Origin: Aquamicrobium zhengzhouense
GTDB taxonomy: Bacteria > Pseudomonadota > Alphaproteobacteria > Rhizobiales > Rhizobiaceae
DNA length: 64,000 nucleotides
Reading direction: 5' to 3'
Assembly (NCBI RefSeq): GCF_016124105.1
Contig: NZ_JADGMQ010000016.1
Location: forward strand, 25,038 to 89,037
Positions within the stretch are counted from its first letter, which is position 1. The number at the start of each line of letters is the position of its first letter. The position numbers were made by a program, and so were the translations under genes. Below the pieces are notes generated by a model. That model searched no databases and was not told where the DNA came from. It saw nothing but the letters and a program-made list of their open reading frames with translations. Below, one piece after another: positions 37,576 through 45,859 of the stretch.

Positions 37576-38556
37576 TCAGGCGAAAAGCCCCTTGTCCTTC
37601 GCCCTGCGGACGACGATAGCGGCAATGGTGCGAAGCGCCGGAGTGTTCAATCCTGCGGCGCGCGCAAACTCCAGAGGTGCAAGAACGATCTCCGCGATTT
37701 CCATTGCGCGACCCTGCTCGAAGTCTTGCAGGAGAGACGGCTTGTGATCGAGCGTCTTCTTCAGCATTTCCTCCGGACGGAGTTCGTCGTTGAGGCGGTA
37801 TCCATAAGCAGCGGCAATCGCCAGCCCCTCATTCACGAGGTCGAGATAGACCTCGCCAAGGGCCGGGTCTCGGCGCGCAATGGACGACTGGTTCCCCGTC
37901 GCGAGCGCAATCACCGACCCGCTCATGTTGAATAGCAGCTTCTTCCAAATCGCTTCGCGGATGTCATTGACCGGCAACGAACCGATTTCGGCAGCGCGCA
38001 ACGCCTCGCGAAACGGCTCTGCGTCTCCATCGTGTTCAGGAACGATCGCCCCGATATCCATGCGGTTGGCACCTGGCGAGTTGTTGAACACCACACCCGG
38101 CTCACGCACTTCATTCGCGGAATAAATCAGGCCGCCGAGAATTTGCTCCGGACGCACCGCCTCAAGATAAGCATCCGAGAGCGCGAAGGACGGAAGCGCA
38201 GGCAAACGCTGCTCGATGTCTATCCCGAGCGGATACCACCAAGGCATCCCGTTTTGGGTGAAGAGTACGCGGGTTTCTGGTCCGACGAGCGGCTTCAGCC
38301 CTTCAGCGACAGAGGCAAGCGCGGTCGCTTTGACCGTGACGATGACCAGGTCCTGATGCCCCGGCTCTGATGAATCATCGGTCGCCGCCGGAAAGGTGAC
38401 GATTTCTTCATCACCCGAGATCAGCGTGAGACCGCCAGATTTAATTGCAGCCAAATGCGGGCCTCGGGCTATCAGGGACACCTCGTGGCCCGCTTGCGCC
38501 AGACGAGCCCCGAAATGGCCGCCACCTGCCCCGGCCCCATAGATACAAACGCGCAT
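37576..38556 (-). CDS. 2-dehydropantoate 2-reductase family (PanE/ApbA) protein
   Basis: 326 residues. The N-terminal Rossmann motif is GAGAGGGHFGARLAQAGH; the middle has LFTQNGMPWW, and the catalytic lysine is expected in AIWKKLLFNMSGS. Biosynthetic PanE reduces ketopantoate, but catabolic clusters often carry paralogues acting on other branched 2-oxo/2-hydroxy acids. This one is convergent with the D-2-hydroxyacid dehydrogenase gene (8 nt between stops) and under operator site E, so a catabolic role is more likely. Confidence 0.85.
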   Translation of the reverse strand: MRVCIYGAGAGGGHFGARLAQAGHEVSLIARGPHLAAIKSGGLTLISGDEEIVTFPAATDDSSEPGHQDLVIVTVKATALASVAEGLKPLVGPETRVLFTQNGMPWWYPLGIDIEQRLPALPSFALSDAYLEAVRPEQILGGLIYSANEVREPGVVFNNSPGANRMDIGAIVPEHDGDAEPFREALRAAEIGSLPVNDIREAIWKKLLFNMSGSVIALATGNQSSIARRDPALGEVYLDLVNEGLAIAAAYGYRLNDELRPEEMLKKTLDHKPSLLQDFEQGRAMEIAEIVLAPLEFARAAGLNTPALRTIAAIVVRRAKDKGLFA

Positions 38557-38570
38557 GGCCCCTCCCTAAA

Positions 38571-38606
38571 ATTCGCTGCAGCGCAAATAAATTCACTATC
38601 ACGTAG
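38571..38606 (-). promoter_or_regulatory. 36-bp bipartite operator, site E (weaker match)
   Basis: On the minus strand CTACG-TGATAG-TGAAT (38606-38591), 4 nt, TTGCG-CTGCAG-CGAAT (38586-38571), between the divergent PanE-like and IclR genes. A TTGACA lies at 38620-38615 but at a different distance from the site than at the other five places. It could serve auto-regulation of the IclR gene. Confidence 0.45.
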
Positions 38607-38722
38607 AGGATTGCTGTCAAATCAGCTCTTCTGCATAATCCGCATATGCTCTGTCAGCCTCGCTTGACGTTTTGATCTCTGTGCAGGCATTAGTTTGGTG
38701 TCAGCCGCTCATCAGGAAAATC

Positions 38723-39502
38723 ATGTCCAAGATCGTAAAAAGAACATTGGATTTTTTCGAATTGTTCGCAGAGCACAAGCGTCCGCTGTCTCTGTCCGAG
38801 ATTTCGAAGCTTTTGGACATACCTGTTTCCAGCTGTCACGATGTACTTCAGTCTCTTCTTGAGCGGGGATACATTTATGAAATCGGCCCTCGCCTTGGGT
38901 TTTACCCGACTCTGAAGCTCGACAACCTTGCGACCCGCATCGCCGAGAACGATCCGATCTTGTTACGCGCCGACATGGCTCTACGCGAGTTGCGCGATGA
39001 ATTCGACGAGTCGGTTTCGTTGGCGAAGGTTTCGGGCGCCACTGCGACCTATCTGATCGTCTTCGAACCAACACACGCACTGCGATTTCTTGTTCATATT
39101 GGCGAACAAATTCGCAGCCTCTATGCGACTTCGGCGGGCAAGGCAGTTCTTGGCACGCTCCCTTCGGACGAGCGTGAAAAGCTCTATCGAAGCCTCAAGC
39201 TCGTCCCCTTTACCGAGCACACCATCAAGACGGTCGCCGAACTTCGCGAAAACATCAATCAGGGCCTCGAGCAGGGCTGGTACATCAATCGCGAAGAAAG
39301 CGTCCCAAGTGCGACAACAGTGTCGGCCGCCTTCGAGTGGAACCGTACGCCGTTCGTGATCACGGTGGCTGGGCCAACCTTCCGGATGGAGCACAAACTC
39401 AACCTCGTGGTCGAGCGGATGCTGAAGATCTGCCGCGAGTTGGAAACGCCCGGCGCAGCTGTGAAGACGGGTCCCACCCGTCAACGTAGGACGGGCTCTT
39501 AA
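38723..39502 (+). CDS. IclR-family transcriptional regulator
   Basis: 259 residues from ATG 38723 (AGGA 8 nt upstream). The N-terminal winged helix-turn-helix (about residues 5-66) reads SEISKLLDIPVSSCHDVLQSL and is followed by the GAF-like IclR effector domain (about 80-250; LYATSAGKAVLGTLP is diagnostic). IclR proteins bind inverted repeats near promoters and respond to aromatic or aliphatic acids. It is the only IclR gene here and sits at the centre of six copies of a shared bipartite palindrome, so it is the best candidate regulator of the island. A plus-strand TTGACG at 38664 may be its -35. Confidence 0.88.
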   Translation: MSKIVKRTLDFFELFAEHKRPLSLSEISKLLDIPVSSCHDVLQSLLERGYIYEIGPRLGFYPTLKLDNLATRIAENDPILLRADMALRELRDEFDESVSLAKVSGATATYLIVFEPTHALRFLVHIGEQIRSLYATSAGKAVLGTLPSDEREKLYRSLKLVPFTEHTIKTVAELRENINQGLEQGWYINREESVPSATTVSAAFEWNRTPFVITVAGPTFRMEHKLNLVVERMLKICRELETPGAAVKTGPTRQRRTGS

Positions 39503-39843
39503 GCTACTCTGACGCCACCCGCTCAACTATACGGGCACTTTGACGGGCAGCTGCATTATACGAACCATTTGAGAGGATCCGGCGGTCCGGGCAACTTGCG
39601 GCGGCACGTTAGGGATCACCATCTGCTTAGTAATGCTGCTCCGGCGCCTCCCGGGGCAGTCAATCCGACTTGTCGCGCAGATGCAGCGCGAGCCTCGAGG
39701 CAATCCCCCGGCCTCGAGCCGCAGCACCTATCCCTTCAGCCCGCAAGTTCAGCTCAATCGGCTGCCGATCGCCCTCCGATGAGTCTGGAGCCGCACGTTC
39801 CGCAACGGAATATGGACGGATCATCATAAGGGGTCCGAGGCGC
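39503..39843. other. Intergenic stretch without recognised gene
   Basis: About 340 nt after the IclR gene. Short open frames exist on both strands but have no ribosome site or family similarity. No strong hairpin terminator was found after the IclR stop. Confidence 0.5.
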
Positions 39844-39908
39844 TTGACTTCCCTCGATCATCACATTTACATAATCGCCCGTACGCAAATGTTTTCGTAC
39901 CAGCGAAT
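39844..39908 (+). promoter_or_regulatory. Promoter and 36-bp bipartite operator, site F
   Basis: TTGACT (39844-39849), 17-18 nt, TTACATAAT-like -10 at 39867-39875, then the operator: AATCG-CCCGTA-CGCAA (39873-39888), 4 nt, TTTCG-TACCAG-CGAAT (39893-39908). It drives the second TctC/B/A operon. Confidence 0.65.
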
Positions 39909-39968
39909 TCTTGGGTACAGTTGCGCTCTGCTTTATTAGGGGTTTCGCATCATCTTAGGGAGGAAAAA

Positions 39969-40940
39969 TTGAAGGCAGCACTCAAACTCTTATCGGCTGC
40001 GGCTATGGTGTGGGGCCTGACGGGCCTCGCGGCCGCTCAGGAATACCCGTCTCGCGAAATCACGCTGATGGCACCATACCCTCCGGGAGCGCTAACGGAC
40101 GGCGTAGCCCGTCTGCTGCAGCCGAAGATTGCTGAGCACCTCGGCGGCGCGACCATCCTGATTGACAACAAGGCAGGCGCTGGCGGCGCACTGGGCGTGG
40201 GCCAAGTCGCACGTGCCAAACCCGATGGCTATACGCTCGTTATGGTCGTCAACGCACCGATCGTGATGGCACCTTCGCTTCAGGCGAGCCTGCCGTACGA
40301 TCCACGGACGGATCTGAAAGGCATCGGCACTATCGCTGAAACCTATTTGACGCTCGCAGTTCACGCGGACTCGCCGATCAAATCGCTCGACGATGTCATT
40401 CGCATGGCAAAGGAACAGCCAGGAAAGCTCACCTTCGGTAGCGCAGGTATTGGTTCTGCTCACCACATTGCTGGCGAAGTGCTGAACAAGAATGCCGGCA
40501 TCCAGATCACCCACATTCCGTTCCAGGGTGGCGGCCCGGCTATTCAGAACCTGGTCGGCAAGCAGCTCGACATGAGCTACGGCACGCTGCCGACGGTTCA
40601 TAACTTCGTCGAAAGCGGCGATCTGCGCATCATCGCTATGGCAGAGTCGAAGCGCGTCGCTTCGCATCCGGACGTTCCACTGATCAACGAAACTGTTCCC
40701 GGCGTTGAGACCACCACCTGGCTCGGCTTCTTCGCACCGGCCGGAACACCGGACGACATCGTTGCAAAACTTAACGAGGCGCTGAACTACGGCCTTGCAC
40801 AGCCCGACGTTCAGGAATCTATGGCTCGCCTTGGTCTCGTGGTGCGCCCGAGCACCCCGGCTGAGCTGGATGAGCTGGTCGCGAAGGATCTCGAATTCTG
40901 GGCCAACGCGGTTTCCACCGCTGGCATCGAGAAGCAGTAA
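39969..40940 (+). CDS. tctC: Tripartite tricarboxylate transporter substrate-binding protein (TctC/Bug), second system
   Basis: 323 residues from a TTG at 39969, 5 nt after GGGAGGA; the upstream ATG at 39921 would put that ribosome site inside the gene and spoil the signal peptide. The export signal covers residues 1 to about 23 (ending GLAAAQ). The mature protein has the canonical Bug motifs (YPSREITLMAPYPPGALTD, NKAGAGGALGVGQVARAKPDGY and FQGGGPAIQNLVGKQLD). It is more typical than the first TctC at 16758 and probably binds a different or related carboxylate. TctB and TctA follow. Confidence 0.9.
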   Translation: MKAALKLLSAAAMVWGLTGLAAAQEYPSREITLMAPYPPGALTDGVARLLQPKIAEHLGGATILIDNKAGAGGALGVGQVARAKPDGYTLVMVVNAPIVMAPSLQASLPYDPRTDLKGIGTIAETYLTLAVHADSPIKSLDDVIRMAKEQPGKLTFGSAGIGSAHHIAGEVLNKNAGIQITHIPFQGGGPAIQNLVGKQLDMSYGTLPTVHNFVESGDLRIIAMAESKRVASHPDVPLINETVPGVETTTWLGFFAPAGTPDDIVAKLNEALNYGLAQPDVQESMARLGLVVRPSTPAELDELVAKDLEFWANAVSTAGIEKQ

Positions 40941-41058
40941 TCCAACTGCGTGCGCAAGAACTATCCGCCGTCGGGAAACACCTTCCCGGCGGCTTGTCTT
41001 ACCGCGGTGCCGCGTATCTGAGGAATAGCGGCATATGCGAACAGGGAGGGAGGAGCTT

Positions 41059-41523
41059 ATGCTCGTGAACAAAAAGGACATGGCGTCGGGCCTGTTCTTC
41101 GTGGCCGCCGGCCTGCTTTATGGTGGCATCGCCTTATCAACCCTGCCCTTCGGCAGCGCCCTGCGAATGGGTCCTGGCTACTTCCCGCTTATTCTCTCCA
41201 GCCTCATGGTGATGCTGGGAGCCATTATTTCTCTTCGCTCGCTCAAGAGCGGGCCTGGTACGGCCTTTGGCGTCATACCCTGGCGCGGCCTGTTGCTGAT
41301 CCTGCTGGCTACAGTGATCTTCGCCGCCTTCATCGATGACCTTGGCATGGTTCCGGGCCTCCTGCTCACAACATTCATTGCAACGTTGGCAAGCAATGAG
41401 GTCACCTGGCAGCGCTCGCTGATCGCTACCCTCTTCATCACGATCTTCTGCACCCTCGTCTTCTCCTACGCGGTGCGCTTGCCCATCCCGGTGATCGGCC
41501 CCTTTTTTGACGGACTGAGGTAA
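41059..41523 (+). CDS. tctB: TctB small membrane subunit, second system
   Basis: 154 residues from ATG 41059 with GGAGG upstream; four hydrophobic segments with the LRMGPGYFPLILSSLMVMLG pattern typical of TctB. A 118-nt gap separates it from tctC, and it ends 4 nt before the tctA start. It works as an obligate partner of TctA. Confidence 0.88.
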   Translation: MLVNKKDMASGLFFVAAGLLYGGIALSTLPFGSALRMGPGYFPLILSSLMVMLGAIISLRSLKSGPGTAFGVIPWRGLLLILLATVIFAAFIDDLGMVPGLLLTTFIATLASNEVTWQRSLIATLFITIFCTLVFSYAVRLPIPVIGPFFDGLR

Positions 41524-41527
41524 GACG

Positions 41528-43036
41528 ATGGAACTTCTTTCGAACCTGTTCCTCGGCTTCGGCGTCGCCTTCCAGCCCATAAATCTGCTCTATTGCTTCC
41601 TCGGTGTCCTGCTTGGCACTGTCGTTGGCGTCCTTCCCGGTCTCGGGCCTCTCGCCACCATTGCGATGCTGCTGCCGCTGACCTTTGGCCTTGACCCGAC
41701 CCAATCGCTGATCATGCTCGCGGGCATCTATTACGGGTCACAGTATGGCGGCTCCACAACCGCAATCTTGGTGAACCTTCCCGGCGAAAGTGCCTCGGCC
41801 GTGACCACCATCGACGGCTACCAGATGGCACGAAAAGGTCGTGCGGGACCCGCCCTTGCAGCGGCCGCTCTCGGTTCATTCTTCGCCGGCACCGTTGCGA
41901 CGATCCTCGTCGCGGTAATTGCAAAGCCATTGACGGCGATCGCTCTTTCCTTCGGGCCCGCCGAATATTTCTCGCTGATGGTGGTGGGCCTGATCTCGTC
42001 GATTGCCCTTGCCTCCGGCTCGCTGGTCAAAGCGCTCGCCATGATCTGCCTTGGCCTTCTGGTCGGCCTGACTGGCACTGACATTTACACCGGGGCTCCC
42101 CGCTTCACCTTTGGTTATTTCGAACTCCTTGACGGCATCGACTTCGTCGCGCTCGCGGTCGGCATTTACGGCATCGGCGAGATCGTTCGAAATCTGGAAG
42201 GCAGCGAAAGCAGCCGTGCGGTTATCGCTAAAGTCGGCAGCCTCTGGCCCTCGAAGGATGACCTGCGGCGCATGTTGGCACCCGCAGTACGCGGCACGGC
42301 GATCGGCTCCATATTGGGTGTCCTGCCCGGCGGCGGCGCACTCCTTTCCTCATTCGTTGCGTATAATGTCGAGAAGAAAGCGTCCCGCAATTCTGCGGAA
42401 TTCGGTCACGGCGCGATTGAGGGAGTCACTGCGCCGGAAGCGGCTAACAATGCCGGTGCGCAAACCTCTTTCGTTCCGATGCTCGCTCTTGGGATTCCGT
42501 CCAACGTTGTGATGGCGCTGATGATCGGTGCCATGATCATGCAGGGCATCGTGCCAGGCCCCAACGTCGTCGTGAACAACCCAGACCTGTTCTGGGGCCT
42601 GATCGCGTCGATGTGGATCGGCAACGCCATGCTCGTGATCCTTAATCTGCCACTGATCGGCCTTTGGGTTTCTCTCCTGCGCGTCCCCTACTGGATCATG
42701 TTCCCGGCAATCATCGCCTTCTGCTGCATCGGTGTATATTCCGTCTCCAACAGCGCGTTTGCGGTCTACACGGTCACCGTCGCAGGTGCGATTGGCTACC
42801 TCTTGATCAAACTGGACTGCGAACCTGCTCCGTTCGTGCTCGGCTTCATCCTCGGACCGATGCTGGAAGAGCATCTGCGTCGCGCAATGCTCATTTCCGG
42901 CGGCGATGTCAGCATCTTCGTGACCCGTCCGATCAGCGCAGTCCTTCTGCTGGTCGCTCTCATCCTCCTCATCATCGTGAGCCGGCCGACTATCGCGAAA
43001 CGGCGCGACGAAGTGTTTGTCGATGAGGAAGGCTGA
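41528..43036 (+). CDS. tctA: TctA large membrane subunit, second system
   Basis: 502 residues, about twelve membrane segments. The paired motifs are GVLPGLGPLATIAMLLPLT, GVLPGGGALLSSF and EGVTAPEAANNAGAQTSFVP followed by LALGIPSN. They are closer to mainstream TctA proteins than the copy at 21149. The two TctA proteins are well diverged, so the island imports two substrates or has exchanged one system. The stop is followed 35 nt later by an MFS gene on the same strand. Confidence 0.92.
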   Translation: MELLSNLFLGFGVAFQPINLLYCFLGVLLGTVVGVLPGLGPLATIAMLLPLTFGLDPTQSLIMLAGIYYGSQYGGSTTAILVNLPGESASAVTTIDGYQMARKGRAGPALAAAALGSFFAGTVATILVAVIAKPLTAIALSFGPAEYFSLMVVGLISSIALASGSLVKALAMICLGLLVGLTGTDIYTGAPRFTFGYFELLDGIDFVALAVGIYGIGEIVRNLEGSESSRAVIAKVGSLWPSKDDLRRMLAPAVRGTAIGSILGVLPGGGALLSSFVAYNVEKKASRNSAEFGHGAIEGVTAPEAANNAGAQTSFVPMLALGIPSNVVMALMIGAMIMQGIVPGPNVVVNNPDLFWGLIASMWIGNAMLVILNLPLIGLWVSLLRVPYWIMFPAIIAFCCIGVYSVSNSAFAVYTVTVAGAIGYLLIKLDCEPAPFVLGFILGPMLEEHLRRAMLISGGDVSIFVTRPISAVLLLVALILLIIVSRPTIAKRRDEVFVDEEG

Positions 43037-43071
43037 GGGGACCTTTGCGTAGAAAACACTGGGTGTAATTG

Positions 43072-44280
43072 ATGGCGGGCGAAGACGCGTCAGCGAAGAC
43101 AGGACAAGCGAACGCGATTTCGCCCACCATGATCTGGCTCATGATGGGCATCGCGATGCTTGGCTCCCTTGCCACGCATCTGATCGTCCCATCACTTCCT
43201 AAGCTGCAGAAGGAATTTGGCAGCGATTACAGCACGATCCAGATGCTGGTCTCGTTCTTCGTCATCGCCTATGGCGCGACTCAGATCGTGGCCGGTTCAT
43301 TGGCAGATGCCTTCGGGCGCCGGCGCATGTTGCTGGTGGGGCTCTTCATGTTTGGCTTGGCCAGCTTCGGTTGCGCTATTACAACCGATCTGCCCACCCT
43401 GATCGTTCTTCGCGCCCTCCAGGGTGCGAGCGCCTGTTTCGGGATCGTCCTCGCGCGGGCTATTATTCGCGACATTTCCGTCGACCGGAACGCCTCCGCG
43501 ATGTTCGGATATCTGGCTGTCGGGACCTCGATCGGCACGACGCTCGCACCGCTCATCGGCGGCTTGATCTATGAACGCTACGGCTGGACCGGCCCGTTTT
43601 GGTTCATGACGATCTTCTCATGCGCGGCGATCGCTCTGGCTTGGCGGATGATACCGGAAACGGCGACTTCGGCGGCCGGCCTCACCACACTCCGCCGCGT
43701 CCCGCGCGACTTCGCCCAGTTGATCAGCAAGCGCCCGTTCCTGGTCCACTGCGCCAATATCTGCCTCAACACCGCACTTTTTTACTCCTTCATCGTCGGC
43801 GCGGTGCTGGTTTCAAGCCGAGACTTCGGGCTCAGTCCCTCGCATTATGGCCTGTGGTTTTCCACGACCGCAATCGGATATGCCGTCGGCAACATCATTT
43901 CCGGAAGGATCGGCAGACGCTATCCGGCAAGACCCACCATCATAACCGGCGCCGCTTTCGTCGCCATCTCGATGGTGGTCATGTTCATCCTGCATTATTT
44001 CCGTTACGCGCACCCGGCGGCCCTGTTCCTGCCAATGGCCGGCGTGACCCTTGCGAGCGGCCTCGTCATGTCAAACTCGCTGGCCGGTGGCATGTCGATC
44101 GATCCCAACCGAACCGGCTCTGCCTCCGGTCTCCTTGGTTTCCTCCAGTTCGCGTCCGCTGCAGCTTTCTCATCCCTCGCAAGCTTCCTCGCCGAAAGCT
44201 CCACCAGCGCGTTGATCACGCTGATGCTTGTCACCTCCCTGGCCGGCATGGTGACAGCCTTTATTGTACCTAAAAATTGA
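43072..44280 (+). CDS. MFS transporter, Bcr/CflA drug-resistance-like family
   Basis: 402 residues from ATG 43072, twelve membrane segments. The loop-2/3 motif GSLADAFGRRRMLLVG (MFS motif A) and LRALQGASACFGIVLARAIIRDI (motif C-like) are those of the Bcr/CflA branch of proton antiporters. Last gene of the second Tct operon. In this context it may export a toxic intermediate or excess acid rather than a drug. The ribosome site is poor. Confidence 0.85.
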   Translation: MAGEDASAKTGQANAISPTMIWLMMGIAMLGSLATHLIVPSLPKLQKEFGSDYSTIQMLVSFFVIAYGATQIVAGSLADAFGRRRMLLVGLFMFGLASFGCAITTDLPTLIVLRALQGASACFGIVLARAIIRDISVDRNASAMFGYLAVGTSIGTTLAPLIGGLIYERYGWTGPFWFMTIFSCAAIALAWRMIPETATSAAGLTTLRRVPRDFAQLISKRPFLVHCANICLNTALFYSFIVGAVLVSSRDFGLSPSHYGLWFSTTAIGYAVGNIISGRIGRRYPARPTIITGAAFVAISMVVMFILHYFRYAHPAALFLPMAGVTLASGLVMSNSLAGGMSIDPNRTGSASGLLGFLQFASAAAFSSLASFLAESSTSALITLMLVTSLAGMVTAFIVPKN

Positions 44281-44383
44281 AAAATCGCAGCGTGTGGAGA
44301 TCCGCCGTGGCAAATCGCGAGTAAGATCGGGGCTGAGGATCTGATATTTTAGCCCGGCGCAAGCTATTGCTGGCGGAGGCGTC

Positions 44384-44411
44384 ACCTTCCCCGGGAAAAT
44401 CCGGGGAAGGT
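44384..44411 (+). terminator. Strong hairpin between convergent operons
   Basis: Perfect 11-bp stem ACCTTCCCCGG (44384-44394) / CCGGGGAAGGT (44401-44411) with a 6-nt GAAAAT loop, followed by TT. It lies between the MFS gene end (44280) and the aldehyde dehydrogenase end (44433). Confidence 0.75.
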
Positions 44412-44432
44412 TTCAGAAGTTCAGACGCAGGT

Positions 44433-45839
44433 TCAGCAGAAGACGGTCTGGATGTGGGTGTATTCTTTCAGACCCTCCTCGCCGAATTCGACGCCGATGC
44501 CGGAGGATTTGGCACCGCCGAACGGGGCATTCGGCTGGATGGCACCGTGCTTGTTGATCCAGACTGAACCACATTCAAGCTGTAGCGCCAGATCCTTTGC
44601 GCGCTGCACATCCTTGCTCCAGACAGAGCCGCCAAGGCCGTGCGGATTGTTATTGGCGACGTCGACGATCGCATCGACATCGCTGTAGCGGATGATCGGC
44701 AGGACCGGACCGAACTGCTCTTCGTCAACCAGCGGTGAGCCATCCTCAATGTCGGCGACCAGCGTGATCGGATAGAAGTAGCCAGGACCTTCCGGCTTGA
44801 CGCCGCCGGTCAGGATACGAGCCCCGGCCTTGCGCGCGCCCTCGACATAGTTGACCACCTTGTTGAACTGCATCTCGTTCTGGATCGGGCCGAGGACGTT
44901 GGCCTCATCGAGGCCGTTGCCCATCGGCATCTTCTCGGCCAGGTCCTTCAGTACATCACAGACCTCGTCATAGAGGCTGTCATGGACATAGAGACGCTTC
45001 ATCGCCCCGCAGGTCTGGCCGCCATTGATGAACGCGCCCCAGAACAACCCTTCAGCGATCTCCTTCGGGTCGGCATCCGGCAGGACGATCCCAGCATCGT
45101 TGCCGCCAAGCTCCAGCGTCAGGCGCTTCAAGGTTTCCGAAGCGGAGGCCATCACCTTCTTGCCGGTCGCGATGGAGCCGGTGAAGACCATCTTGGCGAT
45201 GCCCGGATGCGCCGACATCGCCGCTCCGATCGAATCCGGCCCGGTGACGACGTTGACGACACCGGCCGGGAGAACTTCGTTCATCAGTTCGACAAGGCGG
45301 ATGGTCGAGAGCGGCGTGTAGGGCGATGGCTTGATGACCACCGTATTGCCGGTGCGCACCGCCGGCACGATGTGCCAGACGGCAATCAGCATCGGCCAGT
45401 TCCACGGCGTGATAGAGCCAACGACACCGAGCGGCTTGCGGTGAATCTCGACGCGGCCCTGATCGTCGTCCTGAATGACTTCGACCGGCAGGTTGAACTC
45501 TGCCGTGGCGTGGGCCCAGCCGACGCAGCCGCCAGCTTCAAAGCGCGAGCCAAGCCCGTTAAGTGGCTTGCCTTGTTCCTGCGTGATCAGACGGGCGAGT
45601 TCTTCCGAATGTTCCTCGATCTTGGCAGCAATCGCGTGGCAGGCCGCCTTTCGCTCGTCATCCGAGGTACGGCTCCAGCTCTTGAACGCCTCGCCAGCGG
45701 CGGCGACCGCGCGGTCAAGGTCATCATTGGTCGCCATCGGCATCTGGCCGACGATCTCGCCGGTTGCCGGGTTGCGCACGTCCTGGTGTGAGGCCGTGTC
45801 CTCACTCTTGCCGTTGATCAAAATGCGATATTTTTCCAT
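44433..45839 (-). CDS. NAD(P)-dependent aldehyde dehydrogenase
   Basis: 468 residues from ATG 45839 (GGGGAGGA upstream; the ATG at 45899 overlaps dctM). Family motifs are VGSITPWNWPM, the NAD loop VFTGSIATGKKVM, the catalytic Glu in LELGGNDAGIVL, and the catalytic Cys in NGGQTCGAMKRLYV. EQFGPVLPI follows near the C-terminus. The Cys context and length fit the ALDH superfamily branch with succinate-semialdehyde, betaine-aldehyde and medium-chain enzymes. Last gene of a TRAP operon; it would oxidise the aldehyde formed from the imported acid. Confidence 0.9.
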   Translation of the reverse strand: MEKYRILINGKSEDTASHQDVRNPATGEIVGQMPMATNDDLDRAVAAAGEAFKSWSRTSDDERKAACHAIAAKIEEHSEELARLITQEQGKPLNGLGSRFEAGGCVGWAHATAEFNLPVEVIQDDDQGRVEIHRKPLGVVGSITPWNWPMLIAVWHIVPAVRTGNTVVIKPSPYTPLSTIRLVELMNEVLPAGVVNVVTGPDSIGAAMSAHPGIAKMVFTGSIATGKKVMASASETLKRLTLELGGNDAGIVLPDADPKEIAEGLFWGAFINGGQTCGAMKRLYVHDSLYDEVCDVLKDLAEKMPMGNGLDEANVLGPIQNEMQFNKVVNYVEGARKAGARILTGGVKPEGPGYFYPITLVADIEDGSPLVDEEQFGPVLPIIRYSDVDAIVDVANNNPHGLGGSVWSKDVQRAKDLALQLECGSVWINKHGAIQPNAPFGGAKSSGIGVEFGEEGLKEYTHIQTVFC

Positions 45840-45859
45840 GAATTCCTCCCCGAAAACGA

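Noticed and set aside
38595..38620. Promoter for the PanE-like gene with the same geometry as the other operator sites
   Set aside because: TTGACA is present but the -10 and distance to the operator do not match the layout of the other five sites, so only the operator was kept.
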